NCBI RefSeq assembly: GCF_947172395.1
Contig: NC_069110.1
Location: 7,074,127 to 7,138,126, forward strand
Length of the DNA: 64,000 nt
Source: Bicyclus anynana
Taxonomy: Eukaryota > Arthropoda > Insecta > Lepidoptera > Nymphalidae
Direction of reading: 5' to 3'
In this document: in pieces, positions 12,563-24,382 of the stretch
Position numbering within the stretch: position 1 is the first letter of the stretch
Layout: each line of letters starts with the position of its first letter
The notes under the pieces: generated by a model
What the model was told of the DNA's origin: nothing
The model's database searches: none
What the model saw: the letters and a program-made list of their open reading frames with translations, nothing else
Position numbers and translations under genes: made by a program

Positions 12563-15500
12563 ATGAATTTTCGTCTGATGACAAAACAGCGACTGATTGT
12601 GCTGTGTGTTATTTTAGCTTTAGTTATTAGCGCAATATTTTTGAAGTTGCTTTACATTCAAGACAACTATGAAGGCTCGAAAACATCAATCGAAAGATGC
12701 TTTACAGAATTGACTTCTACTAAATACCAATTAAATGGTAAATATTAGGACAAATTTTACTGGAAATTACTCTTATGGGTTAAGGTTTGTTCGACAGGTT
12801 TAACAGGTTAATAGTCCACATACCAGAGTAGGGATGTCCCACAAGTTCAGGTGTGTTTTTACTAAAAATAGCTTTAGTAAAGGTTTAAATGAATACATGT
12901 TATGTTGTAAAGTTTATTTACTTACTGAATTTTTTTTCACACAGACCACATACGGTCTGTGCTGTGGACTGGTGTGCTCTCTAGACAGTAAACTGACTAG
13001 AAGAAGAGGGAAAAGATGGAAAAATGACTAGAAGAAGGTGTGTAGGTTCCTATGATCAACTTAGGTTGCCAGGCGATTCTGCACAAGCTGTTGTAGCAGC
13101 TTGCCTTTGGAAACTTGCCTGCCCCATTTCCAAAAAATTCATAATATATTTTCTTTTACGCCTAACCTGTTGCATGTTTTTTGATTTTGAATCATGACTC
13201 TTAATTGAGATATTTATCTGATTCCACCTTATAAGCTCTAAAGAGGCTAAAGGGCGTCTTTGGAGCTTAAAGATGAGGGTTGACCAATACTATACTTTCT
13301 AGTGCTGGGTTTTGTAACTATGTAAAAATTGTTAAATATTAGGCATAAATTCTTTAATTTTGTCACATTACAGTGGTTACGGAGTACAAGAATCGTATAG
13401 ACAAGCTCCTGACAGAAATGGAGAAGAAACAAAAATTAGAAAAAGAACGCTTCAGAGATGTGATGGATAGCTGTGTTGCTATGAAGCAGCAGTCTTTAAT
13501 ATGTCAGGTATAGTTTTTTTAACAAATGCCAATGGAGGTCCACTGCTGGACATAGGCATCTTGCATAGACCTCCAAGCCTTAAGCCACCAGCATCCAGCT
13601 GCTCCCTGGAACCTGCTTGATATCCTTGGTCCACCTAGTGGGGGGTCGACCAACACTGCTTTCCTGTGCGGTGTCGCCATTACAGCATCTTGGGACTATA
13701 GCATGATTACATTTTGAGACCATACCATAGTTGGAGTTACTGCTACTATTGTGTGGTCTCAAAATGTAATCATAGGTGAGTATTTTAACTTAGGAACAAT
13801 AAGAAAGTCTGTTTATTCATTAAAATAATCACAGTTATTCTAAGAAATGTCAGTTACGACAGACATCTTAGAATCTCATGATCATGTCGGATATGAGGTA
13901 TCCCCAATGTACAGTAAAAGCTATAATAATTATTCATTAAATATAATTAAACTATTCAATGGATTTTGATGCAGTTGTCATCTATGCCTTGGCCACTAGG
14001 GGTTGGCTGTTGTGCGTAGGTTCATCTGGTGCTGGTCCCCACTGGAGTCACTCCAGCCAACCAAGCTCGTTCCAGAAGCTTAGCAGGCCGCCCAGATTGA
14101 GCTGTAATGATATCCTGCATACAGAGACTAATCATAATATTAATATCTACCCTACATATTAGGGGATAGAAAAGCTGGGGCCGTTGGTAGTAGTAAATAA
14201 ATATATTACATCATGAAAGTTATCTTTGTACCCGTAACTCAACCTACGCTTATTTTGGAGCTAGATAGTAGTGCAAGTATTGCCCAAATAAAATATTTTA
14301 TGTATTTCCATTCCAGAGTCAATTTGAAGACCTACAAAGTGAATGCAAGAAAGTTAAAGAAGATTATGACAAAGTTAAACAAGAAATGGAAAAAGCAAAA
14401 CCAACAAGGTAGCTGTAAGAAAAGTGTAAAAGTATAAATACAATACTATACTAATTCATGCCTTAGGTGACTGCTACAATAATTTAGGTAAAAATATATT
14501 AATTAAGTTAAGATAATGTGTTAATCTTGGGCAAATTCAAAGTGACAACAGTGTATGTTACCCTCTGGCCAGCATGCCAGCATGCATAGCATTTTTCAAT
14601 CTTTTTGATTTAATGGCCTCGAGAACGGAGGTCCTGGGTTCAATCGCCATTTGCGCCGTTGAGGTTTTCTTAATTACCGGCAAAGACGCCATTAACGAAT
14701 TAACGTTCCTTTACGATGTCGTGTAGAAACTGAAAGTGGTGTGGATTTTCATCTTCCTCCTAACAAGTTAGCCCGCTTCCATTTTAGACTGCATCATCAC
14801 TTACCATCAGTTGAGATTGTTGTCTAACTTGTAAAGAAAAGAAATCTTATCATATTGAGAGAGAAACAAATTGACAACCAATAGTAGCGAATTTTAAAAT
14901 ATACTTGTATGTAAGACAAATATAGAGAATTATCCATTGGCATGCATCATAGACATACAAGTTAATATACTCGTAGAGTTATCTTAACTTGTATGCTATT
15001 CTGGTACAGCTGTTTTACTTCTGAAGACAGTTCAGCTTTGAATGTAGTAAGATGTGTCGAGAAGTGTTTATGTGCGTATAGCACTGGACAAGCTTTTAGG
15101 AATTTTTGATGTGCATCCGGTTTCATGTGTAATGGACACTGGATTACCATTGTAGATTCAGAGACCATCCCTAAATACTTCTCTGTGTTTTTGGTCTCTC
15201 CAAATTCACAAATTCTGCATTAGATATAAAATTAATATTCATAGAGTTACAGTATTGTATTAACATTACTTTTATGTTATGCCACTAGTATATACTATAT
15301 AGTACTAGCCTGTTCGAACTGTGTAATTGGTGTCAAGGTCCGTTTATATCTACAGACACAGTGCGTCACAGACTAGTAGCATAGCAGACACACACAAACA
15401 CAATTCACACTGCCCAGCAGGTAGCTAGAGTCACTTAAAGTCCTTTTCATGGAAGAAGTACCTCAAACGCGACACTAATGTCTAATGGCGCGGTCATTTG

Positions 15501-17239
15501 TGTAAGGCGCTATCAATTTTAGTTCAGGTTTCATGAAAAGGATTCTACAGACATGAACCGCACAGACAACATATACTTTCCGCGAATACAGGCCGGGCGC
15601 GGCCCGTGTCTGTCAGCGTCTGCGCGGCCGCGTTACTTAGATATTAAATACGTTAATAGACACTGTATAGAAGAATATTATTTAGTCTGCCACGGCATGT
15701 GTCTGGCGCGATAAATGTCTGTAGATAAAACCTTTAATCAGCAGAGATAAGTGAACCGGCTGCAATGCGTCGCGCCGCAAATATCTGCGAAGTGTATTGG
15801 CTTGTAAGAGAAACTGGCCCCTATATCTATTTGCATGCGGGGGCATGTCTACTATTATGACCTCCACGCGTGATGTACTCTGTATGCTATATATACTGTT
15901 CCTGCTCATTTTGTGTTGCCCACTAAGAAAAAGATAAGGGTTGTAGTACCACTAGGCGGTCAATTTCTTGTTCCACTCTAGCCTTCATGGCATATGGTAC
16001 TACGAGCTTTAAAAAATCTAGGTGTAGCATCTGGTTTAAGATGTATTGTAACAGGATAACGAGTAAATGTACCCAGCCCGACTTCAAAGATTTCACTATA
16101 TTTTGAAATAGTCTTGTCAATGTTTACAAGATCACTTGATATACAATTAATGTTCAATGCTATATTCAATGGGCTCAACTCAACCTTTTGCTCTGACTAC
16201 GTTTTAAATACAGTTAGGTTTCTACATTGCACGTGTAGTGTTGTTTGACGGAGTAAATAACTGATCACTGATGTATTTACATTTATTTAACAAACTGAGC
16301 AATTATATCTACTTAAGTCTTTTTATTATTAAATATTTATGTATCTCTGATAGTTCTTCGTATGTATCAACTAATTTGTCGTACTCGCGTGTGCATTATT
16401 TGGATTTCCTCATGGTTTGTCTTGTTTTTCGATCAAGTTTATTTTAAAGCTTGTTCTACGGTGGTCACAGAGTGATATCGTCTCGTCTTTGCACCACACT
16501 TTTAGGACAACCTCACTTAGGAGGGCTTTTCCTGTAAAATCTGGAGCATGCGTAAGGCAAACCCGGTATGTATTCTCTCCCATAATTCTTGGGTAATTCT
16601 TAGGCAGGTTTCAAAGATCTCTTTTGAGATCTGGTTCTGGTTTCCTGCCGCCTCCTATGATTTTAGATCGGTATTGGGTTCCAGGGCGAACGCTACGCTG
16701 AGATGTTGCTTTGCCACATTTGCGTAGGACTCCCCGGTCCTTGAGCGTCTGTTACTTTTTATGCGCTTACGATATCTCTGCGGCAACGGTATGGCGTCAA
16801 GCTTATCCTTTTTACAACTTTTAGTTGGACTGGCTCGCCGACGACGACACCTCAGGGTAACTCTGTCCACTCGATCGGCAGGTGGTGGGGTGTGACTGGC
16901 GTTGAGCGGGCATTTATGTTCTGGATGCGTTTGATTTTGGGTCAAACTTGCCTTTGGCAATTCCTGGCTGGACTCCTGTGGTTTTCAGACAAAAAAAGTT
17001 ACAACTCACCACCACCAAAAACACCATTGCAGATTCGTCATTACGATTCATTAATCCGGGTCGGTAGTGAATTTATGCATCTATGGAATGCTTGTATCTG
17101 CACACGCCAATGCGTCCAAGTGCGTCTGTACATAAAATAGAACATTTGTATGTGCTGAAAGTTGTATTTTATAAGTACAGTATTAAACTGCTTACCTTCC
17201 CTCTGAAACAGTGATAGGAACAACAGATCGACAGACTAG
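12563..17239 (+). CDS. small type II membrane protein with coiled coil, multi-exon
   Basis: Exons are 12563-12737, 13374-13507 and 14317-14408, all with AG/GT borders and consistent phases. A candidate last exon, 17212-17239, follows a good acceptor and ends in TAG; it is tentative because an exon could be missed in the 2.8-kb intron. The predicted protein is about 142 aa. It has a short basic N-terminus (MNFRLMTKQR) and one hydrophobic segment at about residues 11-31 with no cleavage site. A charged heptad-rich region (TEMEKKQKLEKERF...DYDKVKQEMEKAKP) follows. This fits a signal-anchored type II protein, possibly of the Golgi/ER; the location is inference. Introns contain SINE and LINE debris. 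I do not recognise the family. Confidence 0.7.
13541..13695 (-). mobile_element. RTE-type LINE 3' end, intronic
   Basis: On minus it encodes the VGRPPTRWTKDI and SSWML pieces and ends with the family's 'cagcagtggacctccattgg' type terminus. It lies in the second intron of the membrane-protein gene, in antisense orientation. Confidence 0.75.
14610..14842 (+). mobile_element. SINE family 2, 5'-truncated
   Basis: 'ggaggtcctgggttcaatc' (B box) is followed by the family-2 body and 'cttgtaaagaaaagaaa' tail. The A-box end is degraded. It lies in the third intron. Confidence 0.75.
14962..15222 (-). pseudogene. unrecognised open frame preceded by a splice-acceptor-like site
   Basis: On minus an open frame of about 85 codons follows 'tatctaatgcag' at about 15222. 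It contains ICEFGETKNTEKYLGMVSES and later CPLHMKPDAHQKFLKACP. The composition looks coding (varied, Cys/His pairs) but no family is recognised. It sits antisense in the third intron of the membrane-protein gene. It may be a processed or partial exon of an unknown gene or transposon; no start or donor is clear. Confidence 0.25.
15338..15733. mobile_element. possible MITE with imperfect TIRs
   Basis: The left end 'tttatatctacagacac' is mirrored by 'tgtctgtagataaaacc' at 15716-15733. The interior is GC-rich around 15590-15650. Non-coding. The ends are approximate. Confidence 0.4.
15923..16178 (-). mobile_element. Ty3/gypsy-type polyprotein fragment, frameshifted
   Basis: Two overlapping minus-strand frames together show the linker ahead of reverse transcriptase in gypsy-type pol proteins. 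The first has F-x-x-GLG and HLKPDATPRFFKAR; the second has PYAMKARVEQEIDRL. One frameshift separates them and no RT catalytic motifs follow, so this is a dead fragment. It lies in the third intron of the membrane-protein gene. Confidence 0.7.
16655..16990 (-). mobile_element. retroelement ORF1/gag-like fragment
   Basis: An open frame of 101 codons on minus is rich in Arg, Lys and Pro and ends with SYANVAKQHLSVAFAL. That resembles the 'SYA-x-VA' start of a domain common in insect retroelement ORF1-type proteins. The frame stops shortly after. Family assignment is inference. Confidence 0.4.
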
Positions 17240-17757
17240 ATGAAGATATGTATTATAATGTAGGTTTATCTAAAAAGATCTAAGACTGAATGGTTGTAGA
17301 ATATTAAGTTATGATTAAGTGATAGTTTAAAACAGAGTCCACACATAGTTGATAGTTGCTATATTATGCTGCTTATATTTAAGCTTGAGGCATATATTTA
17401 TATGTAAGGTTTACAGGCAGTTGTTATTGTCATAATTATGTATTGTACATAATTTTATTACGAGTATGCTAATAGTAGGGTATTTTTTTAAAAGTAGTAG
17501 CGTATTTGCGATTATTTCTGTCGAAGATACGAGTAGGTATCTATATGTTGCAGCGCTGCCGTGGATGCCTTAAAAAGTCTCCATATTACAGTGTGGCAAG
17601 TTCGTTGATAACACTGCCATGATATGCGGGCGACAGGGGGAAAGACTGCGCGGGTGTGAAATCGTACGTGTCAGTTGTGGGTTTTCATTCATCACTACAC
17701 GCCCCCCGGCCCGCGCGGAACATCGGGAGTGTTACGAACGAAGTTGCCAAGCTATAA

Positions 17758-18009
17758 TTACTGTAGAATTATGACGTCAAAACCATGTTAAATCATAAAA
17801 AAATTTAGATTTGTATTGATGTTCAAAAAAATTACAAATACGTTATTTTTGTCACTTGTGCTTTTAGGTTTATACTTCTAATAATGAACAATGTACCTAA
17901 CATTGAATGTAAGCTAAAAATCATTAATTTTAGTTTAATTAAGTTGTAATCTTTTGATTGTTTTTTAAATTTTAGAACCTTATTTATTTTACAAAGTCAG
18001 GACTATCTT
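17758..18009 (+). repeat. diverged copy of the 57829-58287 element
   Basis: Block order matches 57967-58210: 'atgacgtc', 'gttcaaa.aaattacaaata', 'gttattt.tgt', then 'tttattttacaaagtcaggac'. It is truncated where the foldback copy begins. Confidence 0.5.
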
Positions 18010-18625
18010 CGTTTTTTATACGACTACGGCGATGCCAAAAAAAAGGGTAATAATTTTGGCAGTTTATATTTATGTATGTATGCATGTTCACCGTAGCGCC
18101 TAAACTACTGAACCGTTTTAACGAATGAAATGTCAACAGTTTCGCAATAATGCCCCGAGTGACATATGCTATATAAATTGTATGAAAATTATATCGTTGT
18201 ATATAATTTTCATACAATTTATATTAATTTAAACCTCGAGCGAACACCTTACAAGTCCTACTAATATAATAAACGCGAAAGTTTGTATGAATGTTTGATA
18301 TTCTTTAACGTCGCAACTACTGAACCATTTGTATGAAAAATACCCTGGATTAAACAAGAAAATATTTCAGATAGAAATAGAGAAATGCATAGATACAAAA
18401 ATTATCATGGTAGAGCCATGGTCGCACATACTGTATATCTACTTATGCTAGGAAAACCTCCATTAGACATATGAATATGATAGGTAACGGGTGCGACCAC
18501 GGCTCTAACTTGGCCATTTTAGCATCTATGAATTTCTCTATTTCCATCTGAAATATTTACTTGTTTCGTTCCTAGACACCTTTTTACGTAGTCGTGTTAT
18601 AGTTTTTAAACTTAATTTATGATTT
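18010..18625. mobile_element. second copy of the foldback element
   Basis: It starts 'gactacggcgatgccaaaa' and ends 'cgtagtcgtgttatagttt', in the opposite orientation to the copy at 3746. The inverted arms at about 18346-18430 and 18488-18612 share 'tggtagagccatgg' and complement. A separate short palindrome (attgtatgaaaattata and complement, 18174-18224) and a Helitron-like head (18255-18345) lie between the end and the arms. Confidence 0.65.
18255..18345 (+). mobile_element. Helitron-like 5' fragment
   Basis: It opens 'tactaatataataaacgcg' followed by 'aaagtttgtatgaatg', as in the copies at 25416 and 51805. It is truncated. Confidence 0.5.
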
Positions 18626-19096
18626 ATGTATGAATTACTTAATTTTTCAAAAAGGGTCATAAATATCTGTTTATTTGGCAGTTTAATACCCAATTACTAG
18701 TAATAGCACACCATCTCCACTCGCTTACTATACTTAGCCTTATTTAACTGCTAAATGCATATTTTTAACCAACTTTCAAAAAGAATGAGGTTCTAATTCA
18801 GCTCTATGTGTTTTTTAACATCAACTGGTGCTTCCAGTATTAACGCTTCCAAACTAACCATAACTGTAACAAATGAATAAATTTAACTATTTTTTAGTAA
18901 AACCACCAAAATTGTGAACAAAAATATAGATATTTTTATTGTAACCAATTAATATGTGTCTAAATGAGCAATAAAACAGTATGAATATGTAACAAAAAAA
19001 ACGATTGTATTATTTGACAGACTATTTCTATTTCTAGTGATTGTTTAATAGAATTAGGTCGAAAAGCGGTTGTAATATTTCTCTTTAATAACAATC

Positions 19097-19376
19097 CACG
19101 GCTCACTGTTAAGCACGAGTCTCGTCTTAGATATCAGAATGGGTTAGGCTAAGTACCATGCCGGACCAATGGGGATTGTCAGACTTCACACACATGGGAA
19201 TTAATTAAATTCTCAGGTATGCAGGTTTCCTCACGATTGTTTTCCCTCGCATGATTTTTAATTTATTAAAATGCACGTAACTGAAAAGTTGGAAGTGCGT
19301 GCCTGGTCCATATTTAAACCTATGCCCTCTGAAGCGCAGGCAGAGGTCTTATCAACTGGGCTATCACTGATTTAAT
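19097..19376 (-). mobile_element. SINE family 1, diverged but full length
   Basis: The whole family-1 layout is present on minus, from 'cggctcactgttaagcacg' to the A-box complement 'actgggctatcact'. Confidence 0.75.
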
Positions 19377-19384
19377 ATAAAATA

Positions 19385-20045
19385 TCACTCTTATTGTATT
19401 AAAAAGGGGTCGGCCTGTACGCCTATATAATAAATAGTTACAATATTTTCCATCATAAGGATTGCTATAACAATAAAGGCAGGCGTTATAATAAAATTAC
19501 AAATTATTCGTATGCACGTGTCGGCAGGGCCCGATACAGCAATTTCGTCACCCTGGGCAAAGATAAAATTTGCCGCCCTTTCCATACACTAAAAATACTT
19601 TTTTCAGGGTTCCGAATATATGTGCGTACAAATCGGAGCCTTTATATGATCTCTCGCGTACATCCGAATGTGCACAGTGAATTTTCTCCGAATCTGCATA
19701 ATTAGTAAACTTATCAATTCCTGTGACCCAAACGCAGGGGAAAAATAAGTCTGCTGGAGAATAAGTAAATTGTGCCAACTTCATTTTTGCCGCCCCTCAT
19801 TTTGACGCTCTGGGCAAATGCCTTGCTTGCGAAGTCCCGGTCTTGTGACCGATGTATGTAGGGGTAAAGACGTCTTTTAAAACTAGTTAACACCCCTTCT
19901 CCACTAAGTAATTCTTTGCGACTATCCCAAAATAATTCATGAAGAATTATCCAACAAAAAATGTGAACGGATCGAACGTCACGACAAGAAAGAGCTAGAC
20001 TGCGCGAGCGGTCGCCGGCACTCGGACTCCCAATATTCCCCACCT
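19385..20045 (-). repeat. unclassified repeat-like region with decayed frames
   Basis: It holds two variants of 'ctgggcaaa...tttgccgcccctt' (19550-19580 and 19786-19820) and overlapping open frames without a recognisable domain. I read it as decayed transposon sequence, but the evidence is weak. Confidence 0.3.
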
Positions 20046-20111
20046 AAGTCATGGAACACTTCGTACTATCTCGAATGACTCACCCGCGCCGACACACACA
20101 TTATATAATCT

Positions 20112-20310
20112 GAGTGCCTAGTGGGAGTTTTCAATCTTTTCACACTGACGCGTTTACGTTAACGCCATGAAAACGTAAACGTGAAATTCTAAGGAATTGA
20201 AATAGCGCCATCTATTGGCACTACTGCACAACTGTTTCAATTCCTTAGAAGTACACGTTTAGTTTTACGCGATCGTCATGGTATAAAAACATTGAAACTA
20301 GACACTCTGT
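20112..20310. mobile_element. MITE family 'gtgcctagtggg', copy 1
   Basis: The left terminus is 'gtgcctagtgggagttttc' and the right is a diverged complement ending 'attgaaactagacac'. An inner inverted pair around 'aattgaaacag' flanks a 'gcgccatctattgg' core. Copies lie at 20457 and 49229. Confidence 0.6.
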
Positions 20311-20456
20311 AGGATTATAGTAGCAAATCTGTTATCGTAAATTCAATAAAACATTATAGCCATAAGTTGGAAATTTTCAACGAATAAAACAGTGGCACCA
20401 AGGTAGTGACGATATCGCCACTGATCTGTGTGCCTAGTGGAAGATTTCATGATCTG

Positions 20457-20590
20457 TGTGCCTAGTCAATGTTTTCATACTGTTACGTACACCCGAATTT
20501 ATATGGAATTTAAACAGTTGTGCAGTAATGCTACTAGATGGCGCTGTTTCAATTTCTTATAAATTCGCGTTTTTTAATAAATTATTATTC
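20457..20590. mobile_element. MITE family 'gtgcctagtggg', copy 2, truncated
   Basis: It starts 'tgtgcctagtcaatgttttc' and shares the core 'tatggaatttaaacagttgt' and 'agatggcgctgtttcaatt'. The right TIR is lost. A partial terminus also occurs just before it at 20428. Confidence 0.55.
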
Positions 20591-20599
20591 GCGTGTACC

Positions 20600-21320
20600 T
20601 ACATACGAGTATGTATTGTGGTTCGATCGTGACCTTTTGGTAAGAATTCGAGGGCCCCTGAACTTGAGGACCCCCTGAACTTAAGGGCCCCGGGGCATTG
20701 CACCTAGCACCTGGTAGCTACGCCATTGAGTGTAATATATCGTCTACGTGAGTGGCTGGCGTTAGGGTAATTGGTTTGTCTACGCCGTAGACATTTCGGC
20801 GGTTACAATCCGTAGCGCATTCAACTACGATTCACATTCGCAATAAAAATTTGGTCCTGCACTGTTAGTGTTCATTTATACGAGCGGTAGCTGCTCATCG
20901 GCGACTGCAGTCAGCGAGATCTCGGCGACGTCTCGGCGGCAGGTGACGGCGTCGCCGATTGCTTGTTTCTGACATATAAATTAATATCTAGGACTTTAAC
21001 TCTAACTTTATCTAGTTTCTTAATTGAGATATTTATTTTGTAAGATTCCATCGTCATCAACTAGATGGCGCTATATTCTCTTAGCACGCGGTAGCGTTTG
21101 CCTTTTTAAATACTATTAAGTTAAACCTAAGCATTTAACTGTTAGGCGCTCTTAATCTCCTTCTGATAATTTTTGACAGAGAAGTACTAGTTTACAACTA
21201 GTAACTCTCTAAGATAAGTGGTGATTATTCACTTTGACTTCACTGTGCTCCAAAGCAAAAGGTATCATTATCAATCTTAGATTGGAGATTGGAAAATTCG
21301 CCATATTCCCTTTTCCCATT
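20600..21320. other. no gene recognised
   Basis: It includes a GC-rich patch at about 20880-20960 with repeated 'ctcggcgac' phrases and a near-repeat 'cccctgaactt(g/a)a' at 20655-20690. No coding frame. Confidence 0.35.
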
Positions 21321-21327
21321 TTTTTTT

Positions 21328-21434
21328 ATTCTTTACAAGTTAGTCTAAGATGGAAGCGGGCTAACTTGTTAGGAGGAGGATGAAAATCCACACCCCTTTC
21401 GGTTTCTACACGGCATCATACCGGAACGCCGGTA
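21328..21434 (-). mobile_element. SINE family 2, 3' part
   Basis: The tail and body on minus ('attctttacaagttag', 'gatggaagcgggctaact', 'tttcggtttctacacgg') are truncated before the tRNA-like head. Confidence 0.75.
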
Positions 21435-21435
21435 C

Positions 21436-21738
21436 TTTTTTCCGGAAAAAAAGTAGCCTATGTGTTAATCCAGATTATAATCTATCTCTACTTCAAATTT
21501 CAGCCGGCTCGGTTCAGTAGCCGAGGCGTGAAAGAGTAACAAACACTCATACCATCAAAATCATATGGTTTTCGTAAATCTCGTGAATCCAAGGATTTTT
21601 TCGGGATAAAAAGTAGCTTATGTGTTAAATCTATTTCCGTTTCAAATTTCAGCCAAATCGCTTCAGTAGTTAAAGTTATGACGTTAAAGAGTAACAAACA
21701 TCCATACAAACTTTTGCGTTTATAATATTAGTAAGATA
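21436..21738 (-). mobile_element. Helitron-like tandem remnants
   Basis: It contains two passes of the 'aagtagc(c/t)tatgtgttaa' and 'tttcagcc' blocks, and ends at 'aacttttgcgtttataatat', the minus-strand left end of the family. Decayed. Confidence 0.5.
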
Positions 21739-21935
21739 GTGTGAAATTTCTCGATGACTGATTAAAGATTAACTCCGGAAGTTGTAGAAGAATGACTGAC
21801 GAGAATGTTGATTTAAGCAAACGTGCAAGAGATTTGTTGAAAGGGAACAAAAAAATGCGCCACATTCATTTCTTTATCCAATGACATTATATCTGTCTTA
21901 AGATTAGCGCATTTCCGCTTGCCCGATTTATGGTT

Positions 21936-21988
21936 TTTTTTTATTCTTTACAAGTTAGCTCTTGATTACAATCTCACCTGCAGCCTTA
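21936..21988 (-). mobile_element. SINE family 2 tail fragment
   Basis: Only the 'ttattctttacaagttagct' plus 'gattacaatctcacctg' tail is present. Confidence 0.6.
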
Positions 21989-22145
21989 TTATGTATCTGT
22001 ATGTACTATTCAAATAATAAATAATAATTACATCGTTTTTCAACGTATTTTCGTTTTTGTAACCATCTAACATAGTTATTTCAACGAAATCACCTAAACT
22101 TTGCCATTTTACATCAAATGACAGTGATTTTTTGTTTCAACGATC
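21985..22145. repeat. dispersed repeat shared with 34150-34305 (inverted)
   Basis: It contains 'cttattatgtatct', 'acatagttatttcaacgaaa' and 'gccattttacatcaa'; the complements occur in reverse order at 34160-34300. Family unknown. Confidence 0.6.
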
Positions 22146-22197
22146 ATCTATCATGAATATTTCAACGAACCACTATTATACTGATGTAACTTTACGT

Positions 22198-22326
22198 ACC
22201 TTATCAGCCGATAGACGTCCACTGCTGGACATAGGCCTCTTGCATGGACCTCCAAGCACAACGATCTCGAGCCGCCAGCATCCAGCGGCTCCCTGCAACC
22301 CGCTTGATATCCTCGGTCCACCTAGT
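22198..22326 (-). mobile_element. RTE-type LINE 3' terminus
   Basis: On minus it reads RWTEDIKRVAGSRWMLAARD then RCAWRSMQEAYVQQWTSIG, the conserved C-terminal end of lepidopteran RTE proteins. It is short and 5'-truncated. Confidence 0.85.
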
Positions 22327-22354
22327 GTTTTTCAACGCTTGACAACCATTTCTA

Positions 22355-23497
22355 TTTTTAACCGACTTCAAAAAGGAGGAGGTTCTCAATTCGGTCGGTA
22401 TTTTTTTTTTTATGTATGTACACCGATTACTCAAAGACGCCTGGACCGATTTCAAAAATTCTTTTTTTGTTTGAAACGGTATAGTCCCCATTTGGTCCCA
22501 TTGCCATCATGTCAAGATCTGATGATGGAATCTTGGAGAAATTGAGGGGAACTTTCGAAAATTATATGGGTGTCCAGTGTGTTCGTATACTTTTCCATTT
22601 AGTACTTTTAAGCACTACAATTTCATGAAGGTTTAAAATCGATCTGATGATGGAGCCATAAAACAGACGAGGGATCTCCTCGGCGATTTACAGCAGTTAC
22701 CTTGTGTTTGGGTTTGATTAATTTGTGTTAATGAGAGCTTTCCACATAGATAGGTTGTGACTGTCATTTAGGGGTTTGTTGATGAAGACCAAGGACAATT
22801 AAGGGAACTCCTTAACAGTTTACAGTAACTACCTTGTGTTTAGCCTTAGATTACTTAGATTATTTCGTATTGCTGGGAACTTTCTACCTAGATGAGTTGT
22901 GTCTGTTATTAGGGGTCTGATGATGAAGACCAAGGTCAATTAAGGGAACCCCTTAACGGTCTACGGTAGCTACCTTGTGCTAGGGCTTGATTAATTTGTA
23001 TTGCTGAGAATTTTGTACCAAGATGGGTTGTGACTGTCATTAGGCGTCTGATGTATTCATTTGAGATGAAATTTTACACTAAAAATGGAAAAATAATAAA
23101 AATTTTAATAAAAAAAATACAACCGACTTCAAAACCTAAAAACGTACCCACTAAACTAAAAAGCGAAAAATAATATCATAATATGTTCTACCTGCTGATC
23201 AGTATGAAGGCGGTGCTTAGCCGGTGTTGTCTTAATTTAAGCCATTTCTGACAGAACCACATGCAACNNNNNNNNNNNNNNNNNNNNNNNNNNNNNNNNN
23301 NNNNNNNNNNNNNNNNNNNNNNNNNNNNNNNNNNNNNNNNNNNNNNNNNNNNNNNNNNNNNNNNNNNNNNNNNNNNNNNNNNNNNNNNNNNNNNNNNNNN
23401 NNNNNNNNNNNNNNNNNNNNNNNNNNNNNNNNNNNNNNNNNNNNNNNNNNNNNNNNNNNNNNNNNNNGAAGTCGGTTGTATTTTTTTTATTAACATC
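22355..23497. mobile_element. 'accgacttcaaaaaggagg' element with internal ~130-bp repeats
   Basis: The head 'accgacttcaaaaaggagg' is followed by at least three diverged ~130-140-bp units ('ggtctgatgatgaagacc', 'ctccttaacagtttacag', 'taccttgtgttt'). A terminal hairpin follows; its left arm is at 23097-23230 and its right arm is mostly replaced by the assembly gap. A relative lies at 59846-60895. Non-coding. Confidence 0.65.
23268..23467. other. assembly gap (200 N)
   Basis: Exactly 200 unknown bases. The left flank is the first arm of a hairpin and the right flank ('gaagtcggttgtatttttt') is the far end of the mate arm. Confidence 1.
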
Positions 23498-23509
23498 CTG
23501 ATGCTCGTG

Positions 23510-23722
23510 ATAGCCCAGTGGATAACTTTTGCCTTCGATTTAGAGAGCGCAGGTTTGAATCCGGTCTGAGGCATGCACTCCTGCTTTTCAATTAAGTGAT
23601 AATCTCTGTCAAATAGTCACATCTCAAACGGTGAAGGAAAACAACAGTAAAATAAGCTGTGTAAAATCTGCCAATCCGTATAGTCCTTTGGCTATTAGCC
23701 CAAGAAGCTGAATATGGGTTGT
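23510..23722 (+). mobile_element. SINE family 1, decayed
   Basis: The A-box 'gatagcccagtgg' and a B-box-like 'ggtttgaatcc' are followed by a shortened body. Confidence 0.75.
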
Positions 23723-23940
23723 TAGAGTTTGGTTAATAAAAGTAGAGACTGTAATCGGCAAAATTCAAACAAAGTCAAGGGCGTTCCCAAAACAAATATT
23801 TAAACAACACAAGTTTGATAATTGCAATTTTTTTTAATATGTAGTAATGTTTTCGCACATACCTATACATTTTTAAATAAAATTCAGTAGATATTTTTTT
23901 GAATTAGCGGGCGATTTCAGTCTCTACTTTCATTAGTCGT

Positions 23941-24243
23941 TATCAACCCATATCGGCTCACAGCTGAGCTCGAGTCTCCTCTCAGAATGAAAGGGGTTCG
24001 GCCAATAGTCCACCACGCTGGCCAAATGCGGATTAGCAGACTTGACACACGCAGAGAATTAAAAAAAATCTCTGGTATGCAAGTTTCTTCACGATATTTT
24101 CCTTCACCGTTTGAGACACGTAATATTTAATTTCTTAAAATGCACACAACTGAAAAGTTGGGAGGTGCATGCCCCGGACCAGATTAGAACCCACACTTAC
24201 CGGAATCGGAGGCAGAGGTCATAACCACTGGGCTATCACGGCT
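23941..24243 (-). mobile_element. SINE family 1, full length
   Basis: Complete minus-strand copy from 'caacccatatcggctcac' to 'ccactgggctatcacggct'. Confidence 0.85.
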
Positions 24244-24382
24244 ACTTTCATTAGCCAAACTCTAATGATGAGTACCTGTATGAACAGGGTACCTACACAA
24301 ATTTGCATTGCAAATAGTTCCCGCGGGATTTGACGGAGTTGCAGGCGTCCGCTATTCTATACGTATCTTACTATTATCATAA

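Noticed and set aside
23188..23574. Frames running through the N gap
   Set aside because: Most codons are unknown bases; the ends are hairpin and SINE sequence.
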